Shown here: in pieces, positions 9,938 to 18,650 of the stretch | Layout: each line of letters begins with the position of its first letter | Numbering within the stretch: position 1 is the first letter of the stretch | NCBI GenBank assembly: GCA_963757395.1 | Contig: CAVWRK010000004.1 | Coordinates: forward strand, 62,001-126,000 | Direction: 5' to 3' | Length of the DNA stretch: 64,000 bases | DNA from: DATAOG01 sp963757395 | GTDB lineage: Bacteria > Pseudomonadota > Alphaproteobacteria > Geminicoccales > Geminicoccaceae | The notes under the pieces: model-generated | Database searches by the model: none | Seen by the model: the letters and a program-made list of their open reading frames with translations, nothing else | What the model was told of the DNA's origin: nothing | Translations under genes and position numbers: made by a program

Positions 9938-10197
9938 GGTATCCCCCCGTCCTCGATTTTTCCCGGGCCCGGACCGGCGGTCGCCGGTTGGACCCGGCGC
10001 CATCGTCGAACGGCGGCGGTCGTTTGGCAAATGGGATTTCGGTAGGCGGGCACCGGACCGGCCAATTCGGCCGACCCCGAGGACCGGTCGCCGGGATCGG
10101 AGCGCGCGTTAAGGCAAGAGTAACCGGAGCCGTGCCCTCCTCGGCGGCGCGCCCGCGACCGGGCCGCCATCGGCCACCCCAAACATGGAAACTCGAG
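9938..10197. promoter_or_regulatory. Divergent intergenic region (transporter operon / SYLF gene)
   Basis: 260 bp between two divergent starts (9937 minus, 10198 plus), so both promoters should lie here. The only lower-GC stretches are around 10024-10045 and 10108-10125. I cannot point to a convincing -35/-10 pair or an operator. Confidence 0.4.
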
Positions 10198-10776
10198 ATG
10201 CGCCCAGGCAGACTTGCCGCGATCACCCCCTTGCTCGCGCTCGGCCTCTGGCTCGCGCCGCCGGCGGTGCCGGCCGCCGGCGCGGCCTCAGCGGTCGAGA
10301 TCGACGCCGCGGTCGAGACCGCGCTGACCCGCTTCTACGACGAGGTCCCGGCCGGCCGCGCGCTCGCCACCAAGGCCAGGGCCATGCTGGTGTTTCCGAA
10401 GGTGGTCAAGGCCGGCCTCGGGATCGGCGGCGAGTATGGCGAAGGCGCGCTCCGGGCCGGCGCCCGGACGCTCGGCTACTACCGCACCGTCGCGGCCTCG
10501 ATCGGCCTGCAGATCGGCGCCCAGGCGCGCTCGCAGATCATCCTGTTCATGACCGACGCCGCGCTCGCGCAGTTCGAGGCCAGCGACGGCTTCGAGGTCG
10601 GGGTCGACGGCTCGATCGCTCTGGTCGAGGTCGGGGTCGCCGGCAAGATCAACACGACCTCGGCGCTCAACGAGCCGGTCATCGCCTTCATCTACGGCGA
10701 ACGGGGCCTGATGGCCAACCTCAGTCTCGAGGGCACCAAGATCACCAAGCTCGAGAAGTCGCGCCAGACCGGCTAG
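10198..10776 (+). CDS. SYLF (Ysc84-like) lipid-binding domain protein, exported
   Basis: 192 residues. An N-terminal signal peptide (MRPGRLAAIT, then an Leu/Ala core, cleavage near PAAGA) is followed by a single SYLF domain. Characteristic features are AKAMLVFPKVVKAG-like sequence (here ATKARAMLVFPKVVKAGLG), GIGGEYGEGAL, and the tail FIYGERGLMANLSLEGTKI. In eukaryotes SYLF domains bind phosphoinositides; bacterial members are exported and of uncertain role. ATG 10198 fits the signal peptide; a reading upstream to 9928 is arginine-rich and not protein-like. Its last 4 bp overlap the convergent cobT stop. Confidence 0.85.
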   Translation: MRPGRLAAITPLLALGLWLAPPAVPAAGAASAVEIDAAVETALTRFYDEVPAGRALATKARAMLVFPKVVKAGLGIGGEYGEGALRAGARTLGYYRTVAASIGLQIGAQARSQIILFMTDAALAQFEASDGFEVGVDGSIALVEVGVAGKINTTSALNEPVIAFIYGERGLMANLSLEGTKITKLEKSRQTG

Positions 10777-12695
10777 GCGACGCGCGCCCGGCGCGGGCGC
10801 TGCTGCGGCCGCTGGTGCTCGGGGTCGAACAGCTCGGACAGCTCGCCGAGCATCGCACCACCGAGCTGCTCGGGGTCGGAGATCGTGACCGCGCGCCGGT
10901 AGTAGCGGGTCACGTCGTGGCCGATGCCGATCGCCAGCAGCTCGACCGGCGAGCGGGTCTCGATCCAGTCGATCACCTGGCGCAGGTGCTGCTCGAGATA
11001 GTTGCCGGGGTTGGCCGAGAGCGTGCTGTCGTCGACCGGCGCGCCGTCGGAGATCACCATCAGGATGCGCCGCTGCTCGGCGCGCGCGAGCAGGCGCTGG
11101 TGCGCCCAGAGGATCGCCTCGCCGTCGATGTTCTCTTTCAAGAGGCCCTCGCGCAGCATCAGGCCGAGGTTGCGCCGGACCCGCCGCCAGGGGCTGTCGG
11201 CGGGCTTGTAGACGATGTGGCGCAGGTCGTTGAGGCGGCCGGGGTTGGGCCGCTTGCCGGCGCGCAGCCAGAGCTCGCGGCTCTGACCACCCTTCCAGCT
11301 GCGGGTGGTGAAGCCCAAAAGCTCGACCTTGACGCCGCAGCGCTCGAGGGTGCGCGCGAGAATGTCGGCGCACATCGCGGCGACCGCGATCGGCCGGCCG
11401 CGCATCGAGCCCGAGTTGTCGATCAGCAGCGAGACCACGGTGTCGCGGAACTCGGTGTCCTTCTCGAGCTTGTAGGACAGCGCGTGCTCGGGGTTGACCA
11501 CGACCCGGGTCAGGCGCGCGGTATCGAGCAGGCCCTCGTCGAGATCGAAGTCCCAGGATCGGGTCTGCTGCGCCAGCAGGCGGCGCTGCAGGCGGTTGGC
11601 GAGGCGGCCGATCATGCCCTGCAGGCGGCCGAGCTGCTGATCGAGCTGGGCGCGCAGCCGGCCGAGCTCGATCCCGCTGCACAGCTCGCTCGCCTCGACC
11701 ACCTCGTCGAACTTGGTCGTGAACACCCGGTAGGCGAGCGCCTCGCCGCCGGGCGGGATGTATTGCGGGGTCTGGAACGGGGCCTCGGTGTCGCCGTCGT
11801 CGTCGGCCCCGGGCGCGTTGGCATCGTCCAGGCGATCTTCGGTGGCGCCGGCCTGGGCGGTCTCGTCGGCGCTGGCCGCGGCCGCCTCGCTCGAGGCCTG
11901 TTGCAGCTCGTCCTCGCTGCTGCCGTCGCCCGGCGACTGCTCGGGGCTGGTGCTCTGCTCGTCCTCGGCGGCCTCGCTCTGATCGGGGTCCTGGTCCTCC
12001 GGCTGCTCGCCCAGATCCTCGGCCAGCCCCAGATGCGCCAGCATCTCGCGCACCCGGACGGCGAAGTCCTCCTGGCGGCCGAGCTGCTGGCGGAGCGCCG
12101 CCCAGTCCTGGCCGGTCCGGCTGTCGAGGACGCTCCGCCAGGCGTCCAGGACCTCGCGCTGCTCGTGCGGCAAATTGAAGCCGAGCAGGCTCTCGCGGGC
12201 GTACAGCTCGAGCGCCTCGGCGAGGCCGGCCTCGGCCGGGTCGGAGGCCGCCGCCGGCGGGCGGCGGCCGCGGGCGGCATGGGCGCTGGCGAGATTGCTG
12301 GCGACGCCGGCCATGCGGCTGGCGCCGAGCGCCTCGACCCGGGTCTGCTCGAGGGCGTCGAACACCGCGCCCGCGAGCTCGCCTTGCGGATTCAACCGCT
12401 TGTGCAGCTTGATGTCGTGATGGCGCAGGCGCAGCGCCGCGCCATCGGCCTCGCCGCGCACCCGCGCCACGTCCTGGTTGGCCATCGCGCGCCGCGGCAC
12501 GGGCAAAGCGACGCTCGCCGGCTCGCCCGGCGCCGCGCGCTCGCGCTTGGTCTCGCCGGTACGATGGGCCTCGCCGGTGCGATGGGCCTCGCCGGTGCGG
12601 AAGGTGACGTCGAGCGCCGGCCGATGCGCCATCGCCCGGCAGGTCGCGGCGACCGCCCGCTGAAAGACCTCGAGCCGCTCGCGACCGGCCGCCAT
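10773..12695 (-). CDS. cobT: Cobaltochelatase CobT subunit
   Basis: Large subunit of the aerobic CobNST cobaltochelatase, which inserts cobalt into hydrogenobyrinate a,c-diamide for cobalamin synthesis. 640 residues: a helical N-terminal domain, a strongly acidic linker (about 226-305, rich in Glu/Asp/Ser/Gln), and a C-terminal von Willebrand A domain whose metal site is visible as DNSGS at 426-430. Downstream, the SDGAPVDD motif lies about residue 560. Residues 33-50 hold a triplicated HRTGEA-like unit made by an 18-bp DNA repeat. It lies 13 bp after cobS in the same direction. cobN is not in the window. Confidence 0.95.
   Translation of the reverse strand: MAAGRERLEVFQRAVAATCRAMAHRPALDVTFRTGEAHRTGEAHRTGETKRERAAPGEPASVALPVPRRAMANQDVARVRGEADGAALRLRHHDIKLHKRLNPQGELAGAVFDALEQTRVEALGASRMAGVASNLASAHAARGRRPPAAASDPAEAGLAEALELYARESLLGFNLPHEQREVLDAWRSVLDSRTGQDWAALRQQLGRQEDFAVRVREMLAHLGLAEDLGEQPEDQDPDQSEAAEDEQSTSPEQSPGDGSSEDELQQASSEAAAASADETAQAGATEDRLDDANAPGADDDGDTEAPFQTPQYIPPGGEALAYRVFTTKFDEVVEASELCSGIELGRLRAQLDQQLGRLQGMIGRLANRLQRRLLAQQTRSWDFDLDEGLLDTARLTRVVVNPEHALSYKLEKDTEFRDTVVSLLIDNSGSMRGRPIAVAAMCADILARTLERCGVKVELLGFTTRSWKGGQSRELWLRAGKRPNPGRLNDLRHIVYKPADSPWRRVRRNLGLMLREGLLKENIDGEAILWAHQRLLARAEQRRILMVISDGAPVDDSTLSANPGNYLEQHLRQVIDWIETRSPVELLAIGIGHDVTRYYRRAVTISDPEQLGGAMLGELSELFDPEHQRPQQRPRRARVA
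12551..12604. repeat. 18-bp tandem repeat (x3) inside cobT
   Basis: Three adjacent 18-bp units (12551-12568, 12569-12586, 12587-12604), nearly identical (core CTCGCCGGTGCGATGGG). Because 18 is a multiple of three, the repeat keeps the frame and encodes three tandem six-residue units RTGEAH / RTGEAH / RTGETK. A likely site of slippage and length variation. Confidence 0.85.
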
Positions 12696-12708
12696 GCCGT
12701 GCCCGAGC

Positions 12709-13734
12709 TCAGATCAGCGTGGCGTTGGCGGTGCTTTCGGGCAGCTCGACGCCGAAGCAGCGCTGATAGTACTCGGCGATGATCGGGCGCTCGGCCTCGT
12801 CGCATTTGTTGAGGAAGGTCAGCCGGAACGCGAAGCCGAGGTCGCCGAAGATGCGCGCGTTCTCGGCCCAGGTGATCACGGTCCGGGGCGACATCACGGT
12901 CGAGATGTCGCCGGCCATGAAGCCCGAGCGCGACAGATCGGCGAGGCTGACCATGCGCGAGAGCGTCTTGCGCTCGTCGTCGCTCTGATACTCCGGGCAT
13001 TTGGCGAGCACGATCTCGACCTCGGCATCATGCTCCAGATAGTTCAGCTGGGCGACGATGTTCCAGCGGTCGAGCTGGCCCTGGTTGATCTGCTGGGTGC
13101 CGTGATAGAGGCCGCTGGTGTCGCCGAGCCCGACCGTGTTGGCGGTCGAGAACAGCCGGAACGACGGGTGCGGCCGGAGCACCCGGTTCTGGTCGAGCAG
13201 CGTCATCCGGCCCTCGACCTCGAGCACGCGCTGGATCACGAACATCACGTCGGGCCGGCCGGCGTCGTACTCGTCGAACACCAGCGCCACCGGGTGCTGC
13301 AGCGCCCAGGGCAGCATGCCTTCCCGGTATTCGGTCACCTGCTTGCCGTCGCGGAGCACGATCGCGTCCTTGCCGATCAGGTCGATGCGCGAGATGTGGC
13401 TGTCGAGATTGACCCGCACGCAGGGCCAGTTCAGGTGGGCCGCGACCTGCTCGATGTGGGTCGACTTGCCGGTGCCGTGGTAGCCCTGGATCATGACCCG
13501 GCGGTTGTGGGCAAAGCCGGCCAGGATCGCCAGCGTGGTGTCGCGGTCGAAGCGATAGGCGTCGTCGATCTCGGGCACGTACTCGGTAGCCTGCGAGAAC
13601 CCCGGCACCTGGAGCTCGGAGTCGATGCCGAAGCTCTGCCGCACCGAGATCTTGATGTCCGGCGCGGTCGGCAAGTCCTGCAGACCGACCAGCCGGCTGG
13701 CCTCGGTCACTGCCAAGTCACGCTGCACCGCCAT
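12709..13734 (-). CDS. cobS: Cobaltochelatase CobS subunit (AAA+ ATPase)
   Basis: AAA+ motor that, with CobT, drives ATP-dependent cobalt insertion by CobN. 341 residues, the usual length. Walker A is GYHGTGKST (about 84-92), Walker B is VALVFDEYDAG (about 147-157), and a sensor-like FSTANTVGLGD lies near 195. The N-terminal FGIDSELQVPGFS segment is typical of CobS. Immediately upstream of cobT and downstream of a J-domain gene, the usual alphaproteobacterial order. ATG 13734 has an adjacent purine-rich site (GGAGACA). Confidence 0.96.
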   Translation of the reverse strand: MAVQRDLAVTEASRLVGLQDLPTAPDIKISVRQSFGIDSELQVPGFSQATEYVPEIDDAYRFDRDTTLAILAGFAHNRRVMIQGYHGTGKSTHIEQVAAHLNWPCVRVNLDSHISRIDLIGKDAIVLRDGKQVTEYREGMLPWALQHPVALVFDEYDAGRPDVMFVIQRVLEVEGRMTLLDQNRVLRPHPSFRLFSTANTVGLGDTSGLYHGTQQINQGQLDRWNIVAQLNYLEHDAEVEIVLAKCPEYQSDDERKTLSRMVSLADLSRSGFMAGDISTVMSPRTVITWAENARIFGDLGFAFRLTFLNKCDEAERPIIAEYYQRCFGVELPESTANATLI

Positions 13735-13762
13735 TGTCTCCAGGATCGGTTGGGGCGAGGGC

Positions 13763-14356
13763 CTAGCCGAGGCGCTCGCGGTCGAGCAAGTAGGTATACG
13801 CCTCGTTAATCAACTTCAACCGTTCCTCGGCCTTTTTATCGCCGCCATGGAGGTCGGGATGATGGCGCTTGACCAGCTGCTTGTAGCGCGCCTTGAGCTC
13901 CTGGAGGGTGGCGTCGGGGGTCAGGTCGAGGACCGCGAACATGCGTTCGGTCCGGCCGAGCCGGGTCGGTCGGCGATCCCATTCGGAGGCGCCATGGGTG
14001 CCGTTGATCCCGGCACCGCTCAGGAACACCTCGTAGGGGTCCTGCCAGCGCCAGCCGTCGGGATGGCTCGCCTGGCCGTTGCCGAGCGGCCAGGTCGGCC
14101 GATGCCAGGTGACGTCCTCGCGCAGATAGGCCTCGATCTCCGACTGGTTCATGCCGGCGAAGAAGTCCCAGGCGCGGTTGTAGGCGCGCACGTGCTCGAG
14201 GCAGAAATGGTAGAACTCGCGCAGCCGGGCGCGCGAGCGGGGTGCCCGGTAGTCGCCGACGCAGGCGCAGCCGGGCCAATCACAGCCCGGACGCTGGGCC
14301 TGCTCGTAGCCGTTGCTCTCGAGCGCCAGTTGGCCGCGTCGTCGAAACTCGCTCAT
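13763..14356 (-). CDS. J-domain (DnaJ-like) protein
   Basis: 197 residues with the J domain at the C-terminus. The HPD motif that stimulates DnaK ATPase is present (KRHHPDLHGGDKKAEERLKL, about residue 165). The N-terminal part has a Cys-rich patch (RPGCDWPGCACVG) that may bind metal. ATG 14356 (MSEFRRRGQ) is chosen over an in-frame start at 14500, whose extra 48 residues look non-coding. Directly upstream of cobS and near bolA, a common alphaproteobacterial order, although its role next to cobalamin genes is unknown. Confidence 0.88.
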   Translation of the reverse strand: MSEFRRRGQLALESNGYEQAQRPGCDWPGCACVGDYRAPRSRARLREFYHFCLEHVRAYNRAWDFFAGMNQSEIEAYLREDVTWHRPTWPLGNGQASHPDGWRWQDPYEVFLSGAGINGTHGASEWDRRPTRLGRTERMFAVLDLTPDATLQELKARYKQLVKRHHPDLHGGDKKAEERLKLINEAYTYLLDRERLG

Positions 14357-14718
14357 GGACGCACTATGGCGAGGCCGGGGTCCCAGAGCAAGACGGGCCC
14401 GAGCCAAATCCCCAGGCCGGAGGACCGAGCGCTCCGGACCGCCATGACGCGCCATTGCAGGCGCCATCGGGCCCGCTGCAAGCGCGCCGTCCATGGTCAT
14501 CCCGGGTCGGGTTCAGGGCGCCATTCCGGCACCCGCGTCCAGGGCGCAACGCCGCCCCGGCGCAGCCCGGCGCGCCGTCATGCAGCGATCGAGCGACGGC
14601 CGATGCCGGCCGCGGCCCGGGGCGCGCCAACGGCCGGCCGGGATACGACCGCGCCGCCGCCCCCCGGGCCGCGGCCGGCTGGCGACAGTCTGGGGCGGAT
14701 GGCCGGACGGTCGGCGGC
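14357..14718. other. 362-bp intergenic stretch, no gene seen
   Basis: Very GC-rich, with several short inverted repeats such as CGGAG...CTCCG around 14413-14434. It separates the J-domain gene from the HTH gene on the same strand. No protein-like frame, RNA gene or clear terminator. Confidence 0.4.
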
Positions 14719-15135
14719 CTACTCCTCGGGCTCGGACAAGGCCCGGGCGAGCGCGCACATGGCCTCTTGATGCTTGCGCACCGGGATGCTGATGAAGTTG
14801 CGCGCCAGGTCCAGGAGCATGCGCTGCTGGGGGGTCGCCCGGAACGCCTTCTCGCTGCCCATGCCCTCGAAGAAGTAGCCGACCTCGACGCCGAGCGCCT
14901 GGGCGATGTTGTACAGGCGCCCGGAGGCGACCCGATTGATCCCCTTCTCGTACTTGTGCGCCTGCTGATAGGTGACCCCGATCAGCTCGGCCATCTGCTG
15001 CTGCGTGAGCCCGAGCATGATGCGCCGCTCGCGCATACGGGCCCCGACATGCCGGTCGACGTCCTGCGCGCGCGACCGGCCGGGACCGGGGCTCGCGCTC
15101 GGCTTGACCATCACTGTCGCCATCGTGTTCTCCAT
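14719..15135 (-). CDS. XRE-family HTH transcriptional regulator (PraR-like)
   Basis: 138-residue DNA-binding protein. The helix-turn-helix covers about 27-82: VGARMRERRIMLGLTQQQMAEL then GVTYQQAHKYEKGINRVASGRLYNIAQAL. After it come GVEVGYFFEGM and a C-terminal helical tail, the arrangement of the short alphaproteobacterial regulators related to rhizobial PraR. ATG 15135 or the in-frame ATG 15123 (MATVMV) could be the start. It is divergent from bolA; the shared A+T-rich upstream region would allow autoregulation, which is an inference. Confidence 0.88.
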   Translation of the reverse strand: MENTMATVMVKPSASPGPGRSRAQDVDRHVGARMRERRIMLGLTQQQMAELIGVTYQQAHKYEKGINRVASGRLYNIAQALGVEVGYFFEGMGSEKAFRATPQQRMLLDLARNFISIPVRKHQEAMCALARALSEPEE

Positions 15136-15474
15136 CCCTCACAACTGGGCAAATCACTGGCGCGGGCCACCTCGCCCCTGAGCGCCGACATCGGACGCCG
15201 TCGGCCGGCCAGGCTGTGGTCCCATGCCTCTTCTACTCGAAGTTAGAGCCAAGATGTTTCTAAATCGTAAAGCGAGAATAAGTCTGATGCAATACGCCTA
15301 TTACGGACGCACTTGATCCGGACACGTCACTCGGCACTGAGCGACGGCTACCATTACGCGCATCGCCAGGCAAGCGCCACGAAAGGCTTGGTCGATTCCG
15401 AAGACCGCGCGATGCTCACCCGGCTGGTCCGGCGGTTGCTCCGGTCGACGCCAGCCCGGAAGGGAAGCCCCGCC
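15136..15474. promoter_or_regulatory. Divergent upstream region of the HTH gene and bolA
   Basis: 339 bp between divergent starts. The part at 15236-15305 is much more A+T-rich than its surroundings (for example TTTCTAAATCGTAAAGCG near 15255), as expected for promoters and operators. An in-frame extension of bolA to 15313 is possible but not needed. Confidence 0.45.
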
Positions 15475-15789
15475 ATGCGTGTCACCGCGGCGATCCGCGA
15501 ACGGCTGACCACCGCGCTCGCGCCGACCCGGCTCGAGCTGGTCGACAACTCCGCCCGCCACGCCGGCCACGCCGGCGCCCGCCCGCAAGGCGAGAGCCAC
15601 TTCCGGCTGACGATCGTGGCCGCCGCGTTCGCCGGCAAGAGCCGCGTCGAGCGCCAGCGTATGGTGTTCGCCGCCCTCGGCGATCTGATGCGGAGCGACA
15701 TCCATGCGCTCTCGATCACCGCCCTGACCGCGGCCGAGGCCGGATGCCAAGCCGCCCCCGCGCCCGGTCACCGACCGGCCCGCCGGTGA
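15475..15789 (+). CDS. BolA family protein
   Basis: 104-residue BolA-like protein, a small KH-like fold that works with monothiol glutaredoxins in Fe-S and iron homeostasis. Recognisable parts are IRERLTTALAPTRLELVDNSARHAGH near the start, the ESHFRLTIV strand, the invariant-type turn FAGKSRVERQRMVFAALGDLM, and IHALSITALTAAE. ATG 15475 has an AAGGGAAG site 9 bases upstream; an upstream extension to 15313 gives an atypical arginine-rich N-terminus. Its place opposite the J-domain/cobST block matches many alphaproteobacteria. Confidence 0.9.
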   Translation: MRVTAAIRERLTTALAPTRLELVDNSARHAGHAGARPQGESHFRLTIVAAAFAGKSRVERQRMVFAALGDLMRSDIHALSITALTAAEAGCQAAPAPGHRPARR

Positions 15790-16029
15790 ACCAGCGCGGA
15801 CCGTGCTGACGCACGATCGCGCCGTTCCGCGCCAAGGCGTGGCGACGGGCTGGCGGGTGGTCGATCGGGCTCCAGGTTCGGCTCATCTCGTTTACATAGA
15901 TGGTCTTGTCGGCCGTAGTCGCAAGAGGCCCCACAACTTCCGGAAGATGGGTGCCACCGTGGCCGCCGCCCAGTCGCCTCCGCACCACGCGCGCCGCATC
16001 CCCGGCCGCGGCGGCCGGCCCGGCGCGGG

Positions 16030-16561
16030 TCATGGCTGGCTCGCCCGCGCGATCGCCTCGCGGATCAGCCGGTGGGCCTCGTCGGCATCGCGCCAGTTGC
16101 CGACCCGGACCCACTTCTCGGGCTCGAGGTCCTTGTAGTGCTCGAAGAAATGGCGGATCCGCTCGAGATCGATCTCGGGCAGATCGCGCCAGCTGTGCAC
16201 CTTGTCGTAGATCCGGGTGACCCGCGGGATCGGCACCGCCAGGATCTTCTCGTCGCCGCCGGCCTCGTCCTCGAGCTCGAGCACGCCGATCGGCCGGACC
16301 GGCAGCACCGCCCCCGGCTGGACCGGCAGCCGGCCGACCACCATGACGTCGATCGGGTCGCCGTCGGTCGCCAGCGTATGCGGCACGAAGCCGTAGTTGC
16401 AGGGGTAGAACATGGTCGTATAGAGGAAACGGTCGACGAAGATCGCGCCCAACTCCTTGTCGAACTCGTACTTGATCGGGTCGGAGCGCAACGGCACCTC
16501 GATGATCGCGTTGATCTCGTACGGGCGGATTGGCGCCGACCGGTACCTTGCGAATGTCCAT
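16030..16561 (-). CDS. ppa: Inorganic pyrophosphatase, frameshifted as sequenced
   Basis: Hydrolyses PPi to phosphate; normally essential. The family start is in one frame (ATG 16561: MDIRKVPVGANPP), and the rest in another (YEINAIIEVPLRSDPIKYEF and onward to the stop at 16030). The shift is a single extra base in the GGG run at 16523-16525 (CCGCCC for CCGCC on the coding strand). Signature residues are present: DGDPIDVMVV with the metal-binding aspartates, and the metal-site segment DEKILAVP. Corrected length is about 176 residues, normal for family I. Because the gene is otherwise intact, sequencing error is likelier than loss. Confidence 0.88.
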
Positions 16562-16626
16562 CGAAGTCTCCTCGCGCTGTCCCGGCCGCGGCCGCCGCGC
16601 CGGCGGAGCCTAGTCCGGCAGCGGCC

Positions 16627-17482
16627 TCACGGCCATGCGACCAGTGGCGGCAGGGACATCAGGATCGCCTCGGGGTTGCCGCCGGTCCTGAGGCCGAACT
16701 GGGTGCCGCGGTCATAGAGCAGGTTGAACTCGACGTAACGGCCGCGCCGCTCGAGCTGATGCCGCGCTCGGCCTCGGTCCAGCGCCGGTCCATGTGGCGC
16801 CGGACCAGACGCGGGTAGATGTCGAGAAAGGCCTCGCCGACCGCGCGGGTGAAGGCGAAGTCGCGCTCGAGGTCGGCGTCCAGATAGTCGTAGAAGATGC
16901 CGCCGACGCCGCGCGTGCTCGCCGCGGTGCGGGATGAAGAAGTACTCGTCCGCCCAGGCCTTGAAGCGCGGGTAGTGGTCCGGATCGAAGGCATCGCAGG
17001 CCGCCTTCAGCGGCCATGGAACGCGTCGGTGTCGGCCTGGTCCGGGAAGATCGGGTTGAGATCGGCGCCGCCGCCGAACCAGGCCTTGGTGGTCTGGATG
17101 TGGCGCGTGTTCATGTGCGCCGGCGGCACGTGCGGCGAGCGCGGATGCGCGACCAGGGAGATGCCGCTCGCCCAGAAGCGGCGGATCCTCGCTCGGCGCC
17201 CGGGATCTGGGCCGCGAACTGGGGGCTGAGCTCGCCCCAGACCGTCGAGAGGTTGACGCCGATCTTCTCGAACACCCGGCCGCGCATCGACGCCATGACG
17301 CCGCCGCCGCCGCCCGGCCGGTCCCAGGGCTGGCGCCTGAACCGGCCGGCGGCGAGCTCGTCCCGATCGGCGCCGGCATAGCGGTCCTCGAGGTCCTCGA
17401 ACGCCCGGCAGAGCCGGTCGCGCAGCGCCTCGAACCAGGCGCTGGTCCGGCCGCGCAGATCGGCCAGCTGATCGTCGGACAT
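16627..17482 (-). CDS. hemF: Oxygen-dependent coproporphyrinogen III oxidase, multiply frameshifted
   Basis: Haem synthesis enzyme. Conserved segments appear in order but in different frames: GGGGGVMASMRGRVFEKIGVN and QIPGAE; then RFWASGISLVAHPRSPHVP and HMNTRHIQTTKAWFGGGADL; then PLKAACDAFDPDHYPRFKAW; then GVGGIFYDYLDADLERDFAF; then RGRYVEFNLLYDRGTQFGL to the stop. Frame changes lie near 17190 (two), 17012, 16917 and 16757. Corrected length is about 285 residues, normal for HemF. So many breaks in a conserved gene with all its motifs kept point to poor local sequence quality rather than old decay. Confidence 0.85.
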
Positions 17483-17495
17483 CGCTCTTGCCCTC

Positions 17496-17958
17496 TCATG
17501 GAAAAGCGTCGATCTGGCGCAACGCCTCGCCGACCACCATGGCGAGCGCGGTGACCACGTTCAAGGCGCGCTGTCCGGCCGCCATCGGCACCCGGACGCG
17601 AAGGTCGGCGCTGGCATGCACCTCGGGCGGCACGCCGGCGCTCTCGCGGCCGGCGAGCAGGACGTCGCCCGGCCGATAGCGGGTCCGGTGATGGGCCGCG
17701 TCCGCGGCCGTGGTCAGCAGCACCAGCCGGGCGCGCTCGGCGCGGCGCCAGGCCTCGAAGGCGGCGAAGCTCGGGAAGCGGGTCAGCGCTCGCCGCCGCC
17801 GCGTAATCGAGGCCGGCGCGGCGCAGGCGGCGGTCGTCCCAGACGAAGCCGCAGGGCTCGATCACCAGCAGCGGCAGGCCGAGGCAGGCCGCGAGGCGCA
17901 GCGCAGCGCCGGCATTGGCCGCGATGTCCGGTTGATAGAGCGCCAGACGCAGGCCCAC
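17496..17958 (-). CDS. trmL: tRNA (cytidine(34)-2'-O)-methyltransferase (TrmL, SPOUT family), frameshifted
   Basis: Methylates the ribose of the wobble base in some tRNAs. The N-terminal half is in one frame (LRLALYQPDIAANAGAALRL, LPLLVIEPCGFVWDDRRLRR, AGLDYA). The C-terminal half is in another (VLLTTAADAAHH, GDVLLAGRESAGVPPEV, VRVPMAAGQRALNVVTALAM), which carries the SPOUT knot residues. The switch is one extra base near 17797-17812 in a GCGGCGGCGAGCGC run. A GTG at 17958 is the most likely start. It is divergent from petA, with 109 bp between them for both promoters. Confidence 0.82.
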
Positions 17959-18067
17959 GTCCGCGTTCGGTGCGACTTTTGCGCCAGCCTGCTTGCGCAC
18001 CGCGCGGGGCTCTTTTACAGTTCGGCCGGTTTCCGAGGCTTCAGGTGAAAAATCTGGACGGTGAACG

Positions 18068-18622
18068 ATGGCCGAACTGGCGGCGACTCGACCCGAGAGT
18101 GCGGGCGAGGAGGGCACCCGGCGTGACTTTCTGTATCTGCTGACCGGAGCGACCGCGGCGGTCGGGACCGCGGCCCTGATCTGGCCGCTGATCGACAGCA
18201 TGAACCCGTCTGCCGACGTCCTGGCGCTCGGCTCGATCGAGGTCGATCTGTCGGGCATCGAGGAGGGCATGCGGGTGACCGCCAAGTGGCGCGGCAAGCC
18301 GGTCTTCATCGATCATCGTCCGCCCAAGGAGATCGAGGAGGCGCGCGCGGTCGACGTCAACACGCTGCGCGACCCGCAGACCGACGCGGAGCGCGCGCTC
18401 AAGCCCGAATGGCTGGTGGTGATCGGCATCTGCACCCATCTCGGCTGCGTCCCGCTCGGTCAGGGATCGGGCGATCCGCGCGGCCCGTACGGCGGCTGGT
18501 TCTGCCCCTGCCACGGCTCGGTGTACGATACCTCCGGGCGCATCCGCCAGGGTCCGGCGCCGCTGAACCTGTTCGTGCCGCCCTATCAGTTCACCAGCGA
18601 CGACGTGATCCAGGTCGGTTAG
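18068..18622 (+). CDS. petA: Ubiquinol-cytochrome c reductase Rieske iron-sulfur subunit
   Basis: Carries the [2Fe-2S] cluster that takes an electron from ubiquinol in the cytochrome bc1 complex. 184 residues. A Tat-type N-terminal anchor (TRRDFLYLLTGATAAVG, about 17-33) is followed by the periplasmic domain. Cluster ligands are visible in CTHLGC (about 122-127) and CPCHGS (about 146-151), and the two outer cysteines form the usual disulfide. First gene of petABC; petB starts 28 bp after its stop. The promoter should lie in 17959-18067, shared with the divergent trmL. Confidence 0.96.
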   Translation: MAELAATRPESAGEEGTRRDFLYLLTGATAAVGTAALIWPLIDSMNPSADVLALGSIEVDLSGIEEGMRVTAKWRGKPVFIDHRPPKEIEEARAVDVNTLRDPQTDAERALKPEWLVVIGICTHLGCVPLGQGSGDPRGPYGGWFCPCHGSVYDTSGRIRQGPAPLNLFVPPYQFTSDDVIQVG

Positions 18623-18650
18623 ACGGCGGCCGGGGACCGGCGGAGGGGAC

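Noticed and set aside
10185..12782. 865-residue plus-strand open frame opposite cobT
   Set aside because: Shadow of a high-GC gene on the other strand; Arg/Ala/Leu-rich with no domain, while cobT is certain.
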